A stretch of 64,000 nucleotides of DNA from Udeniomyces pyricola (taxonomy: Eukaryota; Basidiomycota; Tremellomycetes; Cystofilobasidiales; Mrakiaceae). Under the pieces are notes generated by a model. That model was not told the origin of the DNA and did not search any database. It saw only the letters and a list, made by a program, of their open reading frames with translations. Positions 23,804 to 39,092 of the stretch are shown here, piece after piece. The stretch's first letter is position 1. Each line of letters begins with the position of its first letter. Where the stretch lies: NCBI GenBank assembly GCA_039545295.1, contig BCIK01000021.1, positions 186,001 through 250,000 on the forward strand. Direction: 5' to 3'. Made by a program: the position numbers and the translations under genes.

Positions 23804-24380
23804 TATGATCGATAGGTGAATACGTTGAATCAAGGTAAGAAGGATGATGTGCATTTCGTGAGAAATAGATTTCCTTCAAAGGGGGCAATCCTTGGTCTGA
23901 CGAGGTTCGTTTGTTGGTTCGTCTACCGGAACTCACCGCGTCCCAAAAGACGGCAACGTGCTGATCTGGCTCATGTCCGATCACCAGGTTCGACACAGGC
24001 TTCGTGCCTATAGGCAGTTTGAGTGCAAGAGCATTTGGAGACGTCACGAGTGGCTGACTGGAAGGGATCAAATGACGACTGTTGGAATGAAACGCGGTAC
24101 GAGGAGCTGAATGTCCCTTGGCGAACGAGCCTTTTGCTGGGGAGAAGGCGGTTGCGGAACGGATGAGGGTTGAAGTGGCATGAAGAGGGGCGTTGAGGGA
24201 ACCGACGGGAGAAAGGGTACGAGGTCGACTACTACTACTACTACTAGGGCCCAGAGGAGGTTGGGAGGACTTGAAACGAGTCCCAGCGAGGATGTCGACG
24301 GAGGACGGAATTTGAACTGCAGAGGGAGAACGGAAGCCGGACCGCATGGATGCAGCGTGACGATGTCGTGAGGTGAACAT
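22036..24380 (-). CDS. NYN-domain protein, putative RNase (MARF1/LabA-like)
   Basis: Exons 24380-23937, 23747-23654, 23516-23415, 23207-23108, 22948-22895 and 22717-22480 join in frame; a last exon ending at 22036 is less certain (proposed join TG|T from 22365 to about 22216). After a Ser-rich N-terminus of about 140 residues comes a NYN/PIN-like domain at about 140-310: strand VAVFWDAENIKIP, helix RRVELLADICARLG, then LAQVGIEYIDFEFDG, GGQQADSMIIEHIDEYVEEV, ATIILITGDYGANYKSAFDRLR and HTAILITHPRP. The acidic residues in FWDAEN, QQAD and TGDYG occupy the positions of the metal-binding Asp residues of NYN nucleases. The first intron holds a 40-bp GT/AC microsatellite just before the acceptor AAATAAAAG. 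Known family members act on RNA; the substrate here is unknown. The C-terminal tail is Ser/Pro-rich. Confidence 0.8.
23757..23795. repeat. (GT)n microsatellite in an intron
   Basis: About 20 GT units lie inside intron 1 of the NYN gene, ending 10 nt before the predicted exon. On the gene strand it reads (CA)n, directly upstream of the acceptor. Confidence 0.9.
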
Positions 24381-25437
24381 GGTTCGGCTTTACGATTGAG
24401 TCTTTTCAGTAGGGTAGACGATGAAGCTGGCAGAAGTCAGTGGGTCTTGAAGCTGGCAGGCAAAGGGGGGGGGGGGAGGATGGACCAGCGGATCCGATCC
24501 GGTCGGCGTTGGGGACGTTGAGGGGCTGATCATGTATGTATTATTCCGTCTTGTGGTTCGCGTATATACGTAGCGCAATTACTGTCCTCTCTTTTCTGCA
24601 TGCGTGTTCGAGGACTGGGCGCTCTGACTGACGGGGGACGACTGAGATCCTAGACAAGTCATGGATCGTGATCGTTGAGCAGGATTCAAGATGAGCGAGT
24701 GGCAAATGGGTTGGTGTTTGGGGGCGAAGCAAGACAGATGAACGTAAAGCAGGGATGGTCATTTGATTTCCAACGAGGATCGGATCGAGTGGAACAAGGC
24801 AGATCGGACTCGATGAGGCTGGCAGCTCGATGGGTTCCGATGATGATGATGATGGATGCAAGACATGACCGATCGAGGTTATATGTATATATGTATATGA
24901 TTGGCAGCATGTATGACGGATGGGGCAAAGATTGTCAAGTAGGAACGGTTCCAGTGGACCAGGACAATATATAAAGGCGATGATGGTTTCCAAGTCGAAG
25001 GAGAGAGAAACAAGAAGAAGAACTGAAGAAACAAGCGGCCGAGGGAATGTAACGCGCGGGAGGGGGAGGGGGAGGGGGCCGATGAAAGTTGGCAAGGCAT
25101 GACTTTGGCGGATTGGCCGTCGCCTTCCCCTTCTCCCCAAGGTTCTCTTCCCACAGTAAAGTGAGCCACGCTCTCTCCCTCCTCCTCCTCCTACGCCACC
25201 AACGCTTCTTCCTAGGCCTCTCCTAGCCCAACTCAACACTATCCAATCAGCTAGCGCTTGATTCCCGTACATGGTCCCATCCGAATCTGGATGGGTGGTG
25301 TGGCAACCGATCAAGGCGCTAACCAAACGGCCTTTGCCTCTTTTGCGTTTCTTTCTCTCCTCTCCCTCACCCCTCCCTCCTCTTCCCTCCAGCCCCCACT
25401 CCCCTCCCTTCCCCCCCTTCTCTCTTATCTACTCAAT
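24381..25437. promoter_or_regulatory. divergent promoter of the NYN gene and SSB1
   Basis: About 1.05 kb between the start codons. A CCAAT box (25243-25247, in ATCCAATCAG) lies about 190 bp upstream of the SSB1 ATG, followed by a C/T-rich stretch (25340-25430) of the kind found before start sites of highly expressed fungal genes. The long minus-strand frame at 24541-25326 is a shadow of this composition. Confidence 0.55.
25243..25247 (+). promoter_or_regulatory. CCAAT box upstream of SSB1
   Basis: The pentamer CCAAT lies within ATCCAATCAG on the coding strand, a consensus for the Hap2/3/5 complex. The assignment rests on motif and position only. Confidence 0.45.
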
Positions 25438-28535
<3,098 letters not shown>

Positions 28536-29732
28536 ACTAGCTCTTTCTTCTTTTCTTTTGTACTTCCCTGTCCGCTAAAAAAAGAAAGAAAGAATTTCTT
28601 CTAGTTTGTTTCGAAACCATTTTTCCCCCTTTTCTGTGCTCTCTTTTTGTTGCTTTGCGCTACGCCTTCCCACTTCGTTCACTTCTTGCATCCGCCCCTT
28701 TTTTTTTGCAACCTCCCTTCTCGCTTGCGCCGACCCCCCGCTATGCATGACTCCTCAGTTATCCTTCTTTATGGTGTCTTTTGAGTCTAATTTGGCGTTG
28801 GTCTTTAGATCATCAGAACGAGAACATCATGTTAATATTTCAAAGGAAAGAAAGACTGTCCGGCCCTCGATCGACCGAAAACCGAATGATCCGCCTGACA
28901 GCTGTATACTTCTCCACTTATCCCCTCGGCCCACCCCGCCCGCGTAGTTTGACACACTTAGACGTGATACTTCGATTCGACAAGCTATGAGTTGGTACGT
29001 AGACCTGACATGTAGAGAGTATCTCTTGTTGTACTACTTCACGTCTCAAGTCAAGTACGTACGTGATCATACGCGCCTGGATCGAGAACAAGGCCTCAAC
29101 TGCTATAACATGCAACTACATGCTTACTTTGATATCATATACCGCACGTGCGCTGATTATGCGCACCGTGGCGCCACATACTGCCGTCGAACGATTACCA
29201 TCCAGCTAGTAATCCTCAGATGGCGAATTTGTTCTCATCGACAAATATGCGGCTGTGGCCGCGATTAAATGCCTGGACCGAACAACTTAGACTGAGCAGG
29301 ACTGGATCATTCGATCGGATCATCACGCCTTTGTCCGTGCTCTTAGACCATCATCATTCGAAAAGACGTACGGTCTCGCCACTATATACAGCCCGAGCAA
29401 AACGACATGAGGGTTTCCATCATTCTTTCCGCCCAAACACAAAGAGACAGCCAATCTGGATAGTAGCTAATGACTCACCTCGATCTAGCGGCCATTGCGG
29501 CATGATCTGCTATCATATGATGCCATACTAGTTCCCCGACGCCTGCAATCCCCGACTGGACCAGGATCGATCATCCGGCCTCACCGCTCGCCCTGGTAGT
29601 ACTGATAACTGAATTGTGATAGCTTAGATGTCAACTTTTTTCGGAGGTGATTGATCTTTCAACGTTCACTCCATCCATATTACCGCCATCGGTACATTCC
29701 CTACCTACCGCACTTTATCACAACGAACCGAT
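28536..29732. other. intergenic, about 1.2 kb
   Basis: This holds the SSB1 3' region (T-rich, 28540-28720) and the upstream region of the next gene. I scanned both strands for tRNA arms and coding blocks and found nothing I can support. Confidence 0.55.
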
Positions 29733-32690
29733 ATGTCCACCACCACAGCTGGCGCCGCCGGTCACACGTCGTCAATCACAGAAGACGTCTCTCGACTAGA
29801 GAGTGATCCTACCCCTCTCACTCCGTCCAAGATTGTTTGGTATCGAAGCACAGCGTATGTAAACATACGTAGCTTGGATGATTACTTCGGAGAACACGTG
29901 ATGAATATTCCTGTCCCGACTCTCGCCATAAATCAATACACTCATGCATGATCCATTCTTTACTCTCCTTCTTCTTATATTGTGATGGATCCCCGTACTC
30001 CGTTGGTATCTGCTTGCGTCTGTATCAAAGCTGGTCTGCTTTGATTCTCGGAATGTGCAACTTTATGGCTCCAGGTAAAAACACCACCTCCAACCCGTTT
30101 CCACTCCGGTCAATCGCACCCACCCAATTAATCCTCTCTTGAATTTCTTTGTTCACCTCAACCATGGTTTTTGCTTTTCTTTTCTTTTTTTGTTCGGAAT
30201 TCTCCACATCATCTTCTGTAGGGATCTGGTACGCCATGAACTCGCTCGGTGGAGGAGGTGCTCAAAGTCCCTGGCTTGTCAACGGCAGTAATGCCCTGAC
30301 ATTCGGTCTCATGGTCATTACCGCCACCTTGACCCCGATCCTCGTTCGTGGCGTCGGCGTCCGGGTCGCTTTGGCCATCGGAGCAGCCGGATACTTTCCT
30401 TTCGCCCTCGGCTTGTTCGCTAACCTCCAATGGGGCACGAAATGGGCCATCCTCGTCGGAGCGACTTTTTGCGGAATCTCGGCTGGTAAATATGGGCCAT
30501 CTGACTGACTGTCGTGGAGCAGTCGCCATTTTCTTCCTTGGCAATTTTTTTGGACGTGTTCATTTGGGTTCATTGAAGTGAAGACTGACTCAGAGCCGTG
30601 CATTGGTCCCTCATAGGTGTCTTCTGGGCGGTATGTCCCGACACATCGACCTAATAATAATTCATTCTCACCTCCGTCGCACGAGACAACGGAGTCTTCA
30701 TCAAAGTAAAGCACGCTCACCATCACCTGAATCATAATGGGTCTCCTCTATCTATCTTCCCGTTGCTTTTTATGGGATGCGCAGGTTGAAGCAGCCGTTG
30801 CTCTATCATATCCCGAACCTCAAAATCAAGGCCGATTCTTGGGATGGTGGTTAAGTTTCAGGGTCGCAGGTCCCATCATGGGAGGAGCAATCAAGTCAGT
30901 AAAGAACAAACTACCTACGTGATGTCTAATATATATGTTTGAGTATAAATCAACCCTGCACTCTTGCTGATGCCAGGACTCATGATCCTTTCTTTGTGCG
31001 TTTAAATCACTCTTTTGATGCGTATCAGCCTTGGTATCAACGCCCATAACAACCAACGTGGGCATGTGGACTCAAAGGTGATATACCCGTGTATCCTCCC
31101 CTTGCTCCCATATATCTCCTTTGGGGTCGAATGTAATCAGGCGTTTCATATATACCGACTGGGAACTAACTTGTCAAAACAATACCGACCTCATCACAGG
31201 TCTTCATCGGTTTTATCGCGATCCAAGCAGCAGGTCCTTTTGTGGCGTTCCTTCTACCGGCTCCATCTAAAGTCCAGCGAACTGATGGGCTACCCGTCAA
31301 GCTGTACATCGATACCCCAGTCGTCCAGGAACTCAAGAGTGTCGCCAGACTTTTCTTCAGCAAAAAAGTGGAGCCCNCCCCCCCCCCCCCCTTTATCGAT
31401 GCATTCAACTTCAGTGATACTCTGAGTGGTCAAGCGTTCTGGATGCATGGACTAACTTTTTGTTCTTTCTTTTGTTGTCTTGGTTCAGTTCCTCCTCATC
31501 ACCCCTCTGATCATTCAAGCCGTATTCAACGAATCCTTTTGTGGATCGTACATTACCCTCTACTTCTCGGTCCGATCCCGAGCCTTGGGCTCCTTCCTCG
31601 GTGCCGTCATGTCCGTCATCGGTTCGAATCTGCTAGGGGTACGTCGAATGAAACTTCGACTGGTCTGGTAGAATCATGCCATACCGCATGGCCGGCCACC
31701 GCATGTTTCTTGCTGGCCAAACTATGACCTGACATGGAAGTACACTGCCTCGTCGAGAGTCTTACCGTTCGAAGCTGATTGTTTCCCTCGCTGCTTTTAT
31801 GTCCGACTCGATTCCGTCCATGTCATTTTTGGTGTCGTTGTCATGATGGGTCGTGGCTCATTAGGCTTTTTTGGATCGCCAATCGATCTCTTTGAAGACT
31901 CGAGCTCGGTCCGCCTTTATCGTCATCCTCGGTCTCCAAGGAGCTTGGTGGATCTGGTCGACTTACAACCAAGTAAGCATCAGCATATATATATATATGT
32001 ATATCTCTCAAGCTAAATTGCCCATCATCGATCGATCGTCTTTGCCCAAACATCGTCGCTTCGAATCTGTGCTAACTCGACTTTGGTTTGTGGGTTATTG
32101 TTCTGGCAGTCCCTTTATGCTCCGCAAGGGATCCTCCTCGATTGGGAGGACAAGGGTTTCGGGAGAGGCTTCGGAGTCTACCTCCTAATCGTTGTCCGTA
32201 TTTGGAGTGTTCTCTGGCCCTCCGATTTCCTCTAGTGCAAACGGACTGAACCTTTCCCATCTCACAACCCCTTTCCCCCTTCTACTGTCTTATAAACGTA
32301 TTGTAGCTTGGGTTCTCGTTGAACTATCTATACTTGTACTTCCTGGTCGGCAATCGTAAGCACACATACACATACGCACACACAAGACATTCTTTCTTTG
32401 AGACTAGTGCTGATGATGGTAACGAGCCGGATCTAATGTATTTTTATTTTTGTTTTTATTTTTATTTTTTGATTTCCTTCCTCTTGGCTTCCCGGTTCGT
32501 GTCCATATCGGATGTTGGATCAAAAAAACGCAGTGGTATCTGATCCTCAAGATATCGTTCGAATCGCAGGCTTACTTCGGGCGGTAGAATCAGCTGTATG
32601 TACCAGCTACTAATTTGGTTCTCAAGCTGTCGAACGATATCATCGTACCTTCGTTCCCTTGCACCCGCACCCAATATCTCAACGCGTCTC

Positions 32691-32722
<32 letters not shown>

Positions 32723-33059
32723 CGTGTGGAACTATCTCGCCATCAAGGCGCAAGCTGTCGGATACGGTCTCGGCAGTGTTGAATCCATCGGTCTCGTCGG
32801 GATTTCCGCCTTGAACTTTGCCCTTTGGGGAATCAGTCTCGTACCCGCTTGGCTCGTCGTTCGACACGTCGGTGACGAGTTTGTAGGACGGGGAACGATT
32901 GAAGCTCAACAGGCTAAAGACATTCGGGACCATGATGGGAAGATGGGAACGTTCATTCGGGATGGAGATGGAAATGGAAGAGGTAGGAGGAGTGTCGATC
33001 ATGTCGACACGTTGTCGTCGGATCAGTCTGAGGAGGAAAAGAGTCGCAAGAGTTTCTAA
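29733..33059 (+). CDS. UNC-93-type (DUF895) multi-spanning membrane protein
   Basis: Thirteen exons sum to 1536 nt and 511 residues, all in phase: 29733-29854, 30031-30074, 30222-30485, 30617-30630, 30785-30894, 31029-31077, 31200-31367, 31489-31638, 31865-31972, 32110-32193, 32307-32355, 32534-32595 and 32748-33059. Exon 4 is only 14 nt. The protein is an MFS-fold membrane protein with about 11-12 helices; family-like motifs are ILGMCNFMAPGIWYAMNSLG, SYPEPQNQGRFLGWW and DPQDIVRIAGLLRAVESA. The fungal members of UNC-93 are transporters of unknown substrate; animal UNC-93 regulates potassium channels or traffics receptors. The C-terminal tail is hydrophilic with Asp/Ser/Glu. Intron 7 contains a C-run with one N, and intron 12 a T-run of about 26. 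Confidence 0.88.
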
Positions 33060-33083
33060 TGGGGGGGGGGGGGGGGGGGGGGG

Positions 33084-33233
33084 NNNNNNNNNNNNNNNNN
33101 NNNNNNNNNNNNNNNNNNNNNNNNNNNNNNNNNNNNNNNNNNNNNNNNNNNNNNNNNNNNNNNNNNNNNNNNNNNNNNNNNNNNNNNNNNNNNNNNNNNN
33201 NNNNNNNNNNNNNNNNNNNNNNNNNNNNNNNNN
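33084..33233. other. assembly gap (150 N) flanked by G-runs
   Basis: A run of 23 G at 33061-33083 begins directly after the stop codon of the UNC-93-type gene and leads into 150 N; six G follow the gap. The true length of this homopolymer is unknown. No gene is interrupted. Confidence 0.95.
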
Positions 33234-33651
33234 GGGGGGTGTTTGATGTCGAAGCGGGGATGGTTTGTAAAAATAGAGCCAAGGTTGAACGATTTGTATG
33301 CTATGGACTTGAATTGTATAACCGATTGCAGTATGCATATGCATGGACCGCCAATAGGGACGGAGACGTTTGACCAGATTGGATCATGGACTCGTTGACA
33401 GGAGGCCGAGGTTTATGCGTCTTGAAAGGATGGGAGGCATATATAGTCATATATGACGCAAGTGTACTACTCCCCGTATCATGTCAGCTATCATTTTAGA
33501 TTCAGGAAACAAAGAATGATCAAGACCGGTTTCTGTCAGCTTGCTATGCTTCTCGACCGCTCTTTTTTTATATATAGTTTCCATCATATTTCCTTTTCGT
33601 GATCGCATCCGATCATATCACATCATCAAAATCCCTCTTCTTCCGATCCTC

Positions 33652-36600
33652 TCAAACAAAAGGGGGATAAGGCGGACCGAGGGCTTCGATTCCAGGGGGC
33701 GGAGGTGGTGGTGCAGCTGGCGTCGGTGGGAATTGAGGTTGACCATTCGCCGCGGCGCCGGCCGGTTGTAACCGACGCTGCTCCTCTTCTTCCGCCCGAC
33801 GCCGAGCGGTCACCTCGGCTTCTCGTTGACGAGTCCAGCGTCTGGGAAAAATGGGCAGGTGAAGGAAAAGAGGAGAGGAGATGGGAAGGGAGGAGGGAAA
33901 GTTAGAAGATTTCTTCTTTGGGTCGCGATAGTGGTGGATTCGAGGTTGTGAAAGGATGATTGAAAATGAAAGTCGAACGAACCCTCGGATCCAAGAGAAC
34001 AGGGCGCAAAGGAGAGCAAGACAGACGAGGAGTACCGTCTGTCCCAAAGTGATGAGAAAGTGGGTCGAGTCGCAAATGGATGCAATGTCAGCTTCGGGAA
34101 GGAAAGCCCAAACAAGCCGCATCCGACAAGAAATAAAAGGATTTTGAGACCAAGAAGAAAGGGGAAAGGCAGGAAGGTAGAGGGGAAGGGAGGAAGGTAG
34201 GAAGGCAGAAAGGAAACGAAAGTGATACTCACTTCTAACCAGGTCTCGTCGTCCTCATACTGGTCGTCCCATCCATGACCATCCCCAACTCGATCTTCTC
34301 CGTACCCATCCCATCCCCCTTCCCAATCTCCACCTGCATTTCTCTGTAGCTCATCTCTCTCTCGTTCCCTCATCTCTCTCTCATGCCTCTTCCCCCAAGC
34401 GACCGCGTCCCTCTCTGCGGCATCTTCCCTACCCGCCCCTCGATCACGCTCGCCTGTAGCCTCATCGAGCTGACGACCTTCACCCTGGCCCGCTTCAGTC
34501 CTTCGACCCATCTCCTCTCCTCCAGCTCTCTCTACTACCTCTCCCCCTCCCCTTCCTTGGATCTCCCCATCCACATCTCCCCCAAAGATCTCCTTCCAAG
34601 CCTTCCCAAACAGACTCAATTGATCCTCCCGATCCTGACCCTTGCTTCCCTTATCTTCTCCAAAGAGCGCGAGCGTCGTTTGAGGCGTGCTCTGGCCGAT
34701 GAGCCGACCAAAGATGGACCGACCGTAGAGACGAATGAGCGCGAGGGTCACAGGGAGGCGGGCTTCGCTGTTCGTTTCGAGCGAGAGGTCGTAATAACGT
34801 TTAGCGATATGGAAGTCCTGTGGAGTAGGAAACCAGAAGGTGCAAGGTGAAGAGACAAAAAAAAACAAGAGGGAAGATGAGGTTAGGTTTACGTTGATCG
34901 ATCAGTTGTTACGAGAAGCAGATGAGGGAAGACGAACTTGAGGGACACCAAGTCCATACTCGGACATCCAACCAAGGTTGAACTGAGCAAGAGCAGATGT
35001 CTGACGCTCCGTAGCTGCATGAAAGCCGACATTGTGGGAGGAAAAAAAGAGAGGGAGGAAATCAGATACCGGCAACGTCACAAAGGAAAAGTCTACTCCA
35101 GCAAACTACGTTCGCCTACCCGCTTGATAGACTTTGAATCAGAATAACAGAATGGAAATCGAAACACGTTAATATACGACTCTACCTACCGAGTTACGTT
35201 CCTGTCTTTGAAGACATGGGATTAAGGGAAAGACGTACATGCCGCCGCCTTCTCGTAGTCGGGTGGGTTGCCATCGAGTCCTTTGAAATGGTAATCTCCG
35301 ACCTGATTTTTGAATGGAAAACAGTGTGGCCAAGATGAAGAGAAAGGGATCTGTTGTCAGGCAAAGAAGGATACACCACCGCATCAATACAATCGAGATC
35401 CGATAATTGAGCTACGTACTTTGACGAGCGAGTCGATGTTGTCCTGGGCGGCTGATCGAGTCCAATGATGGAGGGCGATGGAGGCCGTCTCGGGCTCTGC
35501 TTCGATCCGTCTCCAAGGCACGCTATAGAGGGGAGTATCTAAAAGAAAGAACGATTGGGACAGAGAAGAGCAAGTCAGCTGCTCCGGCACAACCATTTCA
35601 TCAAATCCAACTACAAGAGAGCGAGACGAAGATAGATAAATAAATAAATAAATAAAACTGCTTTTACCTTGATCCAGAATAAACGCCAGATTATTCTGAG
35701 CGACTTCGAACCCTCTTTCGCCAGCCAACCACCATCCGACGATAGCCTTGTCGACTTCTCCTCTCTCCCAAGCACGTCCGGCCTCTCCCACCACATCGTC
35801 CTTCCAACTCCCTCGCTCCGCCGCAAGCTTAAGACGAGCCACAGCGGGACCGCAATAGCCGCCGTTCCCAGGCACGGTAGATCCAGGGTTGGCCGCTTGA
35901 TATTGACGTGCAGAAGAAGCGAATATCTTGCCGAGGTGGTAGTGGGCTTCGAAGGGAGATCCATTGCGCACGGCGGTATGGAGATGAGCAAGAGCGTGGC
36001 TCGCCTCACCCGTAGCTGAACCAGGACGAAGAGAGAACATGAGCAAGGGTGTCAATGGACCAAGCGGTGAGAGATGTGTCTCCAAAAAGATGGTCAGTAA
36101 GTGGAGTAAGGACTTAGGTCCAAGGTACGATACGTTCTTGACCACTTACCGAGGGATAGCTTAGCGAGCTGAACATCGGATTCGGCGTTTTCATAACCAG
36201 CTCCAATCTTGAAGTGAAGCACTGCTTGTTTAATGTCTTGTTTCACCCCGAGACCATCGCGGTAGATGATGCCCAGGCCGTTCTGGGACTCTTTATCGCC
36301 CTGATAGGAACAAGCAGGCAGAGATAGATGAGTGGATTGAAAGACTCGTGCAGTCAAGACGTCGATAACGTTTGGACTCACGTGACTGATGGCTCGCATG
36401 AACCACATCTTCGCCTTGGCATAATCACTGACGCCATTGCCTCCTTCACCTCTCAGCGCCATCCGACCGAGGTACATAGCACTTGTCGCCGCGGCATCGG
36501 CAAGAGAGCTTTCGATCGGTTTGTCTTTTTCTCCCGGTGGCTTAGTGGGTTGTTTGACGTCGTCTACTGGCCAAACCAATCGGGCGACACGGAGGAAGTA

Positions 36601-38848
36601 TTGATGGGCTTGATCGAACGATTGATGAGTAAGACCGACGCCTTCGGGACCGGATTGAAGACCCCCAGGAGCGTTGCTGAAAGTCCAGAGAGGTATCAGC
36701 TGTGCGATTGTGTTGAGTGGGCAGTAGAAAGGGGTTACATAGGACCGACACTTACTAGATGGAACCAGAGTACAATATCTTGCCAAGCAAAGCAGCATAA
36801 GTGTGATCACCACGATCGGCATGGTACTGCAAATGACCCGTCAGGAAGGCAAGTCAACATAACGCGAGTTTGGAGAAGCAGATCGGGCAAACCGTAAAAA
36901 ATATGAAGGGCTAAACAAACCTTGTACAGTTCGACATAGTCGTCCCAAGACTCTCCTCCGGCTCGGAACCTGCCGGCTCTCACGGTCGCACGATTGATGT
37001 TCATGCCCGTACTCTGAGAGAAAGGTATCAAGCACAGTGGAAAGGTTACCTTTAGTAATACACGAACGGCGCGAAGAAGTCAAAATAAAAAGGACAAGAC
37101 CTACCGCCCACGAAGCGCCTGCGCCGTATGCACCTCCATCCAAGTCGGACAGTCGCGTCGAAGTGGGCAGAAGAGTCCTCCCTCCAGGAGGGCCTCGCAT
37201 GTACCACTGGAAGGCTATCAGACGCCATCAAGAGTGACGCTCATATGAAACTCAGTCTGGTGTAACTAAAGCTTCTGGGTAAGCAAGATTGGGGAGAACG
37301 TACCTTTGTCGGCAACGTTCTCGTACCAGCCGAGGGCCATCATACAGTCGTCTTCAACGCCGATGCCAGCCCAATATTTGTACGCAAGAGCATGCTCAGC
37401 AGCAGTGTTTCCTTGAAGTGCAGAGAAAGTGTAGTGGAGAAGGGCCTGGCGTGGATGAAAAGAGGGGGGGGGGGTGGTTGTGGTAGAGATGGAAGGACGG
37501 CCAATGGGAGGCACGATTGTTAGATCCGCAAAACACCTACACATGCAGGCTCTCCACAATCGATTCGAAAAAAAATATTAGATCAATCAAGCTCACCTTT
37601 CCGTGATCGACAGGAACGACTTGACCGTAACCTGACGCATGGAAGAACGCGACCATGTTGTTGGAATGTGCGTCGCCAGTGAGATCGACGTGTTTCTGTG
37701 ATGATGAGAGAGACAACGGTCAGACGAAAGAACCACATGAGCACACGGTTGCTTGAACCGGAGATATGAGAAGGAACAGTTCTCACTTGGTACGACTCAA
37801 ATGCTCGAGTCAGGTTTTGGCGCCATGGAGGTGGTGGAAACTAGACAACACGATTAGAATCCGTCAATTCTCAACAGACCACACACACAAAAAGAAACCA
37901 TGTCTCCTTCCTGGATCTATCTCCTGCCTAGTTACTTCCTCTTACTCACAAGCGAAAGATCTCCCCTAGTCCTCCAAGCTGCTTCGCATCCTCCAGCAAG
38001 AGCCTGCTTGAGCAGATGGCCGACATCTTTGGTTTTTCTCCTGACTTCGCCTTCCCTTCCCCCCAAGCCGCTGGTGGTTCCTGATCCGGACCCGTCCAAA
38101 GCCCCAGGAAGTCTTCCTTCTGGTCCGTGAGATTTCTTCCTGGACAAGACGGTGTCGACCAGAAGACTGAGGGCTCGAAGCAGAAGTGAAGAGGACTGAG
38201 AGGGAGATCCAGGAGCGCCAGATGTATGGAGAGTCAAGGCAGACTGAGGAGGAATGAGAGCTCGGTAAAGCTTTGAGTTAGGTGAGTCAAACGAGGCGAG
38301 GATTTGAAGGGCTTGGAGGTGGGGTTTGCAAGCTGGTCGTGCGCAGAGAGGAACGTATGAGTAACGCGAGGCATCATCGGATCTAAGGACCGGCACGTTT
38401 GCGAAAGTTCACCTTCTTCTTGTGTCTTGGTACGGGATTGACTGCTGTCATGTTGGGTCTGAAAAGAAAACCGAAAGCTCAAAAGTTAAATTGGACCCAT
38501 GATGCATGATGTAGAGAAGCTGGCAACACTCGTCGTTCGCGACACGAATTCAAAGGAAACAGAAAGGACGCGACTGCGACATCGCCGTCGCAACAGAGGG
38601 CGAATTCGTCGATTCGTTGAAAGGCTTACCTGACCCGATTGGTCAGCCTGAGCGGACTGAACATCTTGGACGCTTGGGGCGCGTTGCTGTTGATCGATGA
38701 TGGGTGGCACCGGTGACACGTCACCATCTCGGATCGGGGGGGAAGATGCCGTTGCGGTCGAAACCACAAGGAGCAGGAGGGTACTGGTAAGGAGGAGGAG
38801 TGAAGGCCATGAAGGCGGGCGACGTGGGCGAGTGGCGATGGACGCCAT
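33652..38848 (-). CDS. HRD3: Hrd3/SEL1L, ER-associated degradation ligase subunit
   Basis: About 18 exons, all joining in phase, give about 1026 residues. The N-terminus is a signal peptide (WPSLLLLTSTLLLLVVSTATA) cut near residue 35. The lumenal body consists of Sel1-like repeats, for example AEHALAYKYWAGIGVEDD, SAMYLGRMALRGEGG, SQNGLGIIYRDGLGV and AQFNLGWMSEYGLGV. DLTGDAHSNNMVAFFHASG near residue 230 and the NIDSLVKVGDYHFKGLDG block are typical of Hrd3. A long charged Arg/Glu/Gly-rich segment precedes the single TM helix TVLLVCLALLCALFSWI, and a cytosolic Pro-rich tail ends at TGA 33652. Hrd3 holds the Hrd1 ubiquitin ligase, recruits lumenal misfolded proteins with Yos9, and stabilises Hrd1. 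Exon 2 to exon 3 uses a GTGAAC donor at 38412 and the acceptor CTCCAAG at 38312. An intron near 37470 has a gene-strand C-run. Confidence 0.93.
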
Positions 38849-39092
38849 GGGGGGAAGGTGTAGAGGACGGAGAAGGAATGAGTGCCGGTTGGGGAGGGCG
38901 TTGACGAGGAATACGTTGGTGTGGGTTATGGTCAGGATGTACGTGGGGTATATAATATGTCCGCAACAGCTCGAGCGCTCAAGTCCGATGGCACCCAGTA
39001 CCCACCCACGACTCACTCAATATTCGTCCATCCAGATTTTCATCCTCACCCACCCATAATCATCACTCCATCCCTCAACCCATCCCCAGTTC
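38849..39092. promoter_or_regulatory. short divergent promoter, HRD3 / mitochondrial gene
   Basis: Only 244 bp separate the two start codons. A TATATAA box at about 38947-38953 is oriented for the plus-strand gene, about 140 bp before its ATG. An ATG at 38957 just after this box opens another frame that would cross the true start; it probably lies upstream of or near the transcription start. Confidence 0.5.

Noticed and set aside
24935..24955. A GGAACGGTTCC palindrome as a heat-shock element
   Set aside because: The GAA and TTC half-sites are three bases apart, not two, and there is no third unit; Ssb genes are usually not heat-induced.
24541..25326. A 261-codon minus-strand frame upstream of SSB1
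   Set aside because: Its composition follows the C/T-rich SSB1 promoter on the other strand, it has no domain or splice logic, and it overlaps the CCAAT box region.
31610..31645. A GGTTCGAATC box, like a tRNA T-arm
   Set aside because: It lies within an exon of the UNC-93-type gene and encodes SVIGSNLLG in frame; no cloverleaf surrounds it.
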